DNA from: Zeus faber
Lineage: Eukaryota; Chordata; Actinopteri; Zeiformes; Zeidae
Assembly: GCA_960531495.1 (NCBI GenBank)
Contig: OY482848.1
Coordinates: 18,698,958 to 18,762,957 of the forward strand
Direction of reading: 5' to 3'
Length of the DNA: 64,000 nt
The translations under genes were made by a program, and so were the position numbers. The notes below the pieces were generated by a model. That model was given only the letters and a program-made list of their open reading frames with translations. It was not told where the DNA came from and searched no databases. Below, in pieces: positions 57,900 to 64,000 of the stretch (the first letter of the stretch is position 1; every line of letters starts with the position of its first letter).

Positions 57900-60300
57900 A
57901 AGCCCAGGGTTACTAACTCGCTATGTCTAAGCAATCAGAGTGTAACTGATTGGTTTTCAGAATCTTCTGAATTCAAAAAAGATCTTGACATTCACTCTTG
58001 AACTCCATTTTGTCATTTAGAAGAAGGGACAATATATCCTTAGAACCACATGCTCCGTTTCAAGTGTAGTGTTTGCCCTTGGCCGCCATAGAAACGTGAA
58101 CGGTGCCTCTAAAAGTATGCTTTGTTTGAAGGTCCTTGCTTGTTGCATAGTTCAAAAATAATAGAAAAGTATTTTGCAAAGCAATTATGAAGTCACGCGT
58201 GAAGTGCTTTTCAAAAGTATCCACAAGTAAAGTGTGCTCGTGAACCTTATTTCAACAACTTATTTCAAATTATTTCTTCTGTGGCTGGAGATCACCTGTA
58301 AATTAATCAAGGTCCTTTCCCCTCCCCCCAACATCTTATTCATATATATATATATATATAAATTTTTTTTTTAAGTTGAATGACATTGAATGAGCTGGCT
58401 GACAGCTCTCTGCAGTGCTGTACATTCTCAAAGACTTCCAAGGCTGACGGGGATTCAGTCGAAAACAAATCCTCCCGGATTCTTTAACGGTATTTTGATG
58501 GGGGCATTATTATTTTTGCTCGTTTTTTTTCTTTGCTTCGTTTTTTTCCACGGGTTTGGTTTTTGCCTCGTGTCTGGAGTGCCGAACGAATGATCAGCCC
58601 AGGCAGTTTGGAGAATAAAGCCGAGGGAAGAACACTGGAGCTTGTCTCCTCTGGTTTGGGGTCTGAGCTCGAACACTCAGTACTGTTCTCTTTCTGCGCG
58701 TATCTATCTATCCGCGTCTCCTCTGCCCCTCCCCACCCTTCTCAACACATGCCTTGTATTTATTACCCTCTAAGTAATCACTTTGCTTTCTCTTTTGATA
58801 GACTGTTATTGCTCTAACTAGCCGAGGTCCCTATAGGTATTTGGAGGCTTTCCAGTTTTATTAGACAAAGGCCTCATTATTCAAAGGCAGCATTAAGACT
58901 GCCATTAGATCCATTTGCCCCCTAGTCCCATGTATCCCGTTGCAAGCAATTCATATTATAGTCCACACATACTTGTATGTACAACACAAACATACTCATT
59001 CCCACTTGTTAGGAGGTAACTATGGGAGATATTTATAAAAAACGATTTGGAGAAAGGAAGGAGGCTTTGGTTTTTTTTTAACAGTTAAATGTAGATCACG
59101 CCGAAAAAATACATTGCAACTTTGAATGAAAGCCACATACAGTATTTTTAAGCTTTTAGTCTCTCAATCCATTTTCAGCCCGTAAGATCCAACTCAATCG
59201 ACAAATTCTAACAGTTAGGTAGAATTAGCCATACCCTAATACCGTTCGAAGGGCCCATTACATCCAATGCTCTACGACTCCAGGGTACAGCAAACACAAA
59301 TTAACTCTGTTCTAACTTTATCTGGCGGGCACGTGGTGCCCACGGTCATGGTTGGAGCTTGGACTCCTTCCACAAACCATCCACTGAAAAGTAAACACTC
59401 GCGGGCGTTCCAACTTTTGCAGGAGAGACGGAGACAAAGATATTTTCAGGTGTCGGAGTTAAGTTATTTCTCTGTCGATTTCATTTCTGCCGATCCAATA
59501 TGACGCTCGTACCTCCTAATCGATGGCCCCTTATTGGGTTTCCTGGCGTCGGGTCAAATATCTCATCGCTTCGCGGGGCCTCCAGGCAAGAGGATCCGAA
59601 CTAATAAGAAACCTCCCCGGTCTCGGGGGGTGAAGCCTGCAGATGAAAGAGATGATTAGCACTGAGACTGTACGTGTTTGTGACCCATTTTTTCTTTGAA
59701 ACATCGCAGAGTTCCTCAAGTTAAAAGCCCCTCGAGCGCCAGGCGACCGAACCTGCCGTCGGGTCCGTATTTGGGCTTTAGAGGAGAGTAAAGGGTTTGG
59801 GGGGGACATGCCCTTTCTCTGACCCTCGCGAGCTCTACGTCCAGCACTTTAGCACCATTGCGTTGGCATTGACTCTTGCCTCATTCTTTGTTGGTTTTCT
59901 TCGATCCTTTAGTTTTAGAGTTTGTGGTGAATTTGTGGTGATGGTGCTCGCAAACACGTCGTTTTTTTTTTTATGACAATCAGGAGCTGGGATGTAAGGG
60001 AAAAGAAGAGGTTTATAATGTGACCGCCTCGTTAGTAATTCAAACCGACGTAGGTTTTGCACAAGGGTTTTTTGTGGGTTTTTTTTTAGAAGTAGCTGTG
60101 TAACCAGGCATAATTCCTCATCTGAAGGAGGTTTGAACATTCAAAAGGGACAGGAAATAGGACGCGGGAGGGAGATGAAGAGGTGACAGCGACGAGTAAG
60201 AGGGTAAGAGGACCATGATGATCCGCTTTATCGTTGTTATACTATACTGTACACACCGCAGTTTCCTCGACTTTTTGTACGGAAAACGCTGAAATAACTA
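57900..60300. other. putative bnc2 intron 1: single-copy DNA with regulatory-looking blocks
   Basis: No exon or transposon recognised. (AT)n at 58345-58361. 58840-58970 has ACAAAGG and TTCAAAGG motifs (SOX/TCF-like) beside TTTTATTAGAC and CTCATTATTC. 59160-59640 is mixed-composition single copy. Confidence 0.35.
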
Positions 60301-60770
60301 GTGTGTATGTGTGTGTGTGCGTGCGTGCGTGGGTGTGTGTTTGGTGGGACGTGTGTACTTTTCAGAGGGTGGTGTTTGTATTCAGCGGGGCATTGTGCTC
60401 GCGTTGATTGACGCATGTACGTACCCTAATTCGTTGGGTGGTGATGCTGAAAGGGAGGAGGTACTGTAGGAGGAGGAGAGGAGAGGAGAGGAGAAGAGAG
60501 GAGAGGGGAGGAGAGGAGAGGAGAGGAGAGGAGAGGGGAGGAGAGGGGAGGAGAGGAGAGGAGAGGAGAAGAGAGGAGAGGAGAGGAGAGGAGAGGAGAG
60601 GAGAGGGGAGGAGAGGGGAGGAGAGGGGAGGAGCGGAGAAGAGAGGAAAGGAGGCAAGAGGAGAGGAGAGGGGAGGAGGCAAGAGGAGAGGAGAGGAGAC
60701 GACAGGAGAGGAGACGAGAGGAGAGGAGAGGAGACGACAGGAGAGGAGACGAGAGGAGAGGAGAGGCAGA
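60300..60770 (-). repeat. inverted-duplication copy 2: (GT)n, unique core, (GGAGA)n
   Basis: GT/GCGT array (60301-60346), then the core in reverse orientation to 40634-40765, then a GGAGA pentanucleotide array (60472-60766) twice as long as in copy 1 and with AGGCA and ACGAC variants. Sequences outside the arrays do not match copy 1. Open frames reading PLLSSPLLSS are repeat translation. Confidence 0.93.
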
Positions 60771-62024
60771 GGTGTGTGTGGAGGATAGAAAGAGGGAAAG
60801 AAAAGTGCGAGGCAGAGAGAGACAATGTGCTCGGAGGCTGACGGCGCGAGCGGGAGAAGAGGGGAAGAGAAAGAGTGCCACTTTGGAGTAAAGCTGTCAT
60901 TACTCCGGCTGGTGTACTCCCTCATAAATACTGATAATGAGACGCTTTCAGCAGCCTAATAATTTGCCAATGTAGCGGTGGGTTACGCAGCGCAGGAACG
61001 CTCACTTTCCTCCGCACTCCCGTCTGGAATGGGCCCTTCAAAACCCTCTCCACTCGACACGGTGAGTGGATTTAAGGATGGAGGAGAAATCAAACATTGG
61101 TGGCAGCACGGTGAATATTCCCGCTCGCTCTTTCAGAGGCCTCTCCGAGAAATGCGTCGGCCGCTCGAATACGGCGTAGCTGAAAGACGTGATGTAAGAT
61201 GCGTAACCAAGGTGATATTCTAATGACATACAGTCGATGTTTATGTCCTCCTCTCGGTAAGCCCACCCCGACCGCGAGGTGAGTGTGGGTCAGTATGGGT
61301 CTGAATGCCTTTTTCTGTGCCCCGGTGCTTCTGGACACGTGCGGGCGTGGGGCTCCAGTTCTCGCGCCGGCAGCCAGGTTTCTTTTTTTCGGCGTGTGAT
61401 GTCCTAAAAGATATGGGAGTTTCCCTTCTGCTGCCGCTGCACTATGGCCACATCAAGCCTGGGAGGCCCCTCCTCTGCCCCTGCCCCTCACCCAATGAAC
61501 TCACATCTCTGGAGACATTCCCTGGATAGAGTAAACAAGAAGAGGCCACTGAAAAGCAGCCATTAATACCCCACTATATATATAAATATATATGTCTCCT
61601 ATGGACCATCGCTCTAATGGGCCTCCGCTATGAAACTTTATGAAGGCACGGTGCCATCTTCCACTATCTTTCACTGGCCATTAAATCCGTGATATATTTA
61701 ATAGTCCCTGCATGTTGCGTCGCTGCAGCTTGGTAGGGATCTGCCCACTCAACACCAAGGAGTCCCAAGTGGAACGAGGGGGAATATGTTTAGCAGCTAA
61801 CGCGGTTTTCTGTGGCTTCTTCTGTGTATTGTTTACCGGGTCTGCTTGATTGCCCTCTGTCCAAATCAGAGGGTACAGCCAGCCCAGCCAGGGGTCTTCA
61901 GAGACACACTACGCTGTGGACTGTCCCAACGTGCCAAGAATATTCACTCAAGCAGCATTTCTGAGGGGGAAGCCATCCATAGCTTAGTCAACACACACAC
62001 GTACAAACAAACAGAAGTCATACA

Positions 62025-62075
<51 letters not shown>

Positions 62076-63912
62076 TGGCATGTACGCCGACACACGGAGG
62101 GAGTTGGAGATCCATGCACCGGGGGAGCATGTGGCCATGCATAAGTGTGAGGCTGTGTGTTTAAGTGTGTATGCGCTACGGAATCCGTGGCTCTTTCCAC
62201 GTCACAGATAATTACCCCCTCTGTGAGTTTGCTTGTCACAATGGAAAAACACAGCAGACCCTCCTCACAGACAGCGCTGAAAGTCCTGCGGACCACACTC
62301 TATTGGCAATAAAATTGGAAAATGCAATGAGCAGTATGATTAGAAGTGCACAGCAGTGCGGTGATACAGTTTTTAGGTCGCCGTGAACTGAAAATTCAAA
62401 AGCGCACGTACTTGTTGCCTTGTTGTTTGTGTCCTTTTTTTAAATTGCTATTTCTTATGGTCTCGGACTATAATCGCTGTCGGAGACAAAGCTCATTGCC
62501 AGTGGTAGCCGATAGGTAGCCTGGGCAAAGATTTTTAATCATAATTATACAATAATCTGCAGCCCACCGTGATTTTAATCTATTAATCCTTATTTAAAAG
62601 TTCTAATTAAGCGAATTAAGGCGCGCTAATTATCTCGGAGTACACTTTAGTTGGTAGATTACAAGGCATATTCAAAGAACAAGGTTAACCCTTTGAGTCA
62701 TGTGATAACCGCTGGAGGCTGGTGTATCACCACCGGCCTCAGATACTTGGGATTGACGGAGACCTTTTTCTGCAACCGCCGTGCAGTTATTTCCAAAAAA
62801 AGCCAAAGTCTGATTCAAAGCTTTGTGGAGTTCACGTTTCACAGTCGTGGTTCCAGACCTGGTCCTGCCCTCGAGGGCTCTTTCTCTAACCTTGTTAAAC
62901 ATGGAGGTAAAAGTATTGTCTCATATTTGACACAGTAAAGAAAATACCCCTGGCCTCTCTGTGTAGTCAGGCTTTTTTTTATTATTATTATGTTTTTCCA
63001 ACATAAAAATGTCTCCACTCTTCCAGAGGAAATACGGAATTTATATTTTAAAAGATTCCGGCTTCATATTAAATCAGAGCAAATTGTGACATCTTGGATT
63101 CTTGGATGATTGGACCCTGCAGTGACACACGAGTTAAACGGATTGCTGGACAAATCCTGAGCGCCCGGCCATGATTTTATGTATTCCAGCGTGTATTCCC
63201 GCCATAAGGATTTAGGTGACTTGATGTTGTTTTGGCGTTCTCCTCCCCTCAGAGAGATGGTTTTTTCGTACCAATCCCAGCATCCCGCTCGCCGCTCCGC
63301 TGCGTCCATATTGTGCTAATGATCATGGGAGTGGACAGCTGCCTAATGCGGTGTCATCGATGTGCTTTCTGATAGGGGCTCCATTGCACATGACGGGACT
63401 CAAACATGTCCGGCGCACGAGCCTCCCCGCGCTGAGCGCATTGACTAATGCGGTTTCGGAACACTTTGCTAAAAGGTGTATTAGACGGGTGCCATGTTTC
63501 ATTTTTTAGCGTGGGATCACAGACGTGGCTCACGTCGTCTTTCAGCTCGGATGACGCTGACACATTTTCACCATGTCGCTTCCAATGACAATTTAACCGC
63601 CGCAGCGTTTGACATCGTGCTTCTTGAAGGAAAATTGTAGGAAATGGAAATGATATTCACTGAGAAAACAGCTGGATCCACTTCCCGAGGGGATTTTCGT
63701 TGTATCTTTGCATAGATATATATTCGCTGGCCAAACTCACAAAGAAACATTCTGCACTTTTGCACATTTTTTCCCTCCTCCGCGAGTCATGCTCGTGGTT
63801 TGGTGACTCCTTGGCGACCCAACGTACCCCGAGGGTCCTCCGTGGGCTTGTGATGATCCAAAAGACGTGTCACTTGACACAGTCTGGGCGCAGTCATCCA
63901 ATCATGCGCTCC

Positions 63913-63985
<73 letters not shown>

Positions 63986-64000
63986 TCTCTTTCTCTCACC
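60771..64000. other. putative bnc2 intron 1, right part
   Basis: CA array at 62024-62074 and CT array at 63909-63999 reaching the window edge. 61520-61720 and 62480-62660 look like regulatory DNA, the latter with TTTTAATCTATTAATCC and TAATTAAGCGAATTAAGGCG. 62700-63600 is also largely non-repetitive. No exon of a known protein was recognised. Confidence 0.4.
62480..62660. promoter_or_regulatory. candidate conserved non-coding element, homeodomain-site rich
   Basis: Within 140 bp: TTTTTAATCATAATTATAC, GTGATTTTAATCTATTAATC, TTCTAATTAAGCGAATTAAG, GCGCTAATTATCTCGG. At least six TAAT cores, several paired. No repeats and no ORF. Enhancer role inferred. Confidence 0.4.

Noticed and set aside
60362-60925. 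Long open frames reading PLLSSPLLSS on the minus strand and RRGEERRGEE on the plus
   Set aside because: Direct translation of the GGAGA/TCTCC pentanucleotide array. The end shared with 40448-40741 reflects the inverted duplication, not a gene.

Overview
This window is vertebrate nuclear DNA, most likely from a teleost fish. It has spliced genes with long introns, very dense dinucleotide microsatellites (over 30 CA/GT, GA/CT, AAT and tetranucleotide arrays), fish-type dispersed repeats, and a protein match to a vertebrate centrosomal gene. No bacterial-style operons, CRISPR arrays, rRNA or convincing tRNA genes were seen. Nearly all long open reading frames are microsatellites or spacer and are not genes.

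The one gene that can be read with confidence is cntln (centlein), on the minus strand. Its 5' half fills the left 35 kb: a probable non-coding exon 1 near 35.5 kb, the start codon at 34778, and eleven coding exons ending at 743. All eleven have GT/AG splice sites and their phases join into one continuous frame of 505 codons plus 2 bases. The rest of the gene lies beyond position 1. Landmarks recalled from mammalian centlein appear in order: the CQ|ADKEFVWSLWKRLQV segment, the VLRNQE..H segment, RSRSLSP, and ERLRLIQTNYR. Exon 9 carries a run of 14 glutamines, and its polypyrimidine tract is itself a CT microsatellite.

Right of the cntln promoter (about 35.7-35.9 kb) is a gene-poor stretch. 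In vertebrates BNC2 (basonuclin 2) lies next to CNTLN in the opposite direction, so the CpG-rich block at 43.9-44.85 kb is proposed as the bnc2 promoter and first exon. It has a perfect cAMP-response element and ends in an ATG followed by a splice donor. This rests mostly on synteny and is tentative. The 19 kb to its right would then be bnc2 intron 1. Many single-copy, mixed-composition, homeodomain-motif-rich segments in the cntln introns and in this stretch look like conserved regulatory DNA, as expected around a developmental regulator; this too is inference.

Mobile DNA includes a 444-bp hAT-type element with an 8-bp target duplication (1459-1902), a 1.74-kb Harbinger-like element with a 3-bp duplication (22333-24070), two related elements bounded by TTAA (50265-51210 and 51699-52352), a LINE reverse-transcriptase remnant (34.2 kb), several older fragments, and a frameshifted RecQ-like helicase fragment (39.7-39.9 kb). 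The most unexpected structure is an almost identical inverted duplication of about 130 bp of non-repetitive sequence, flanked by microsatellites, at 40.6 kb and 60.4 kb on either side of the putative bnc2 first exon. I found no clear new multi-gene system.
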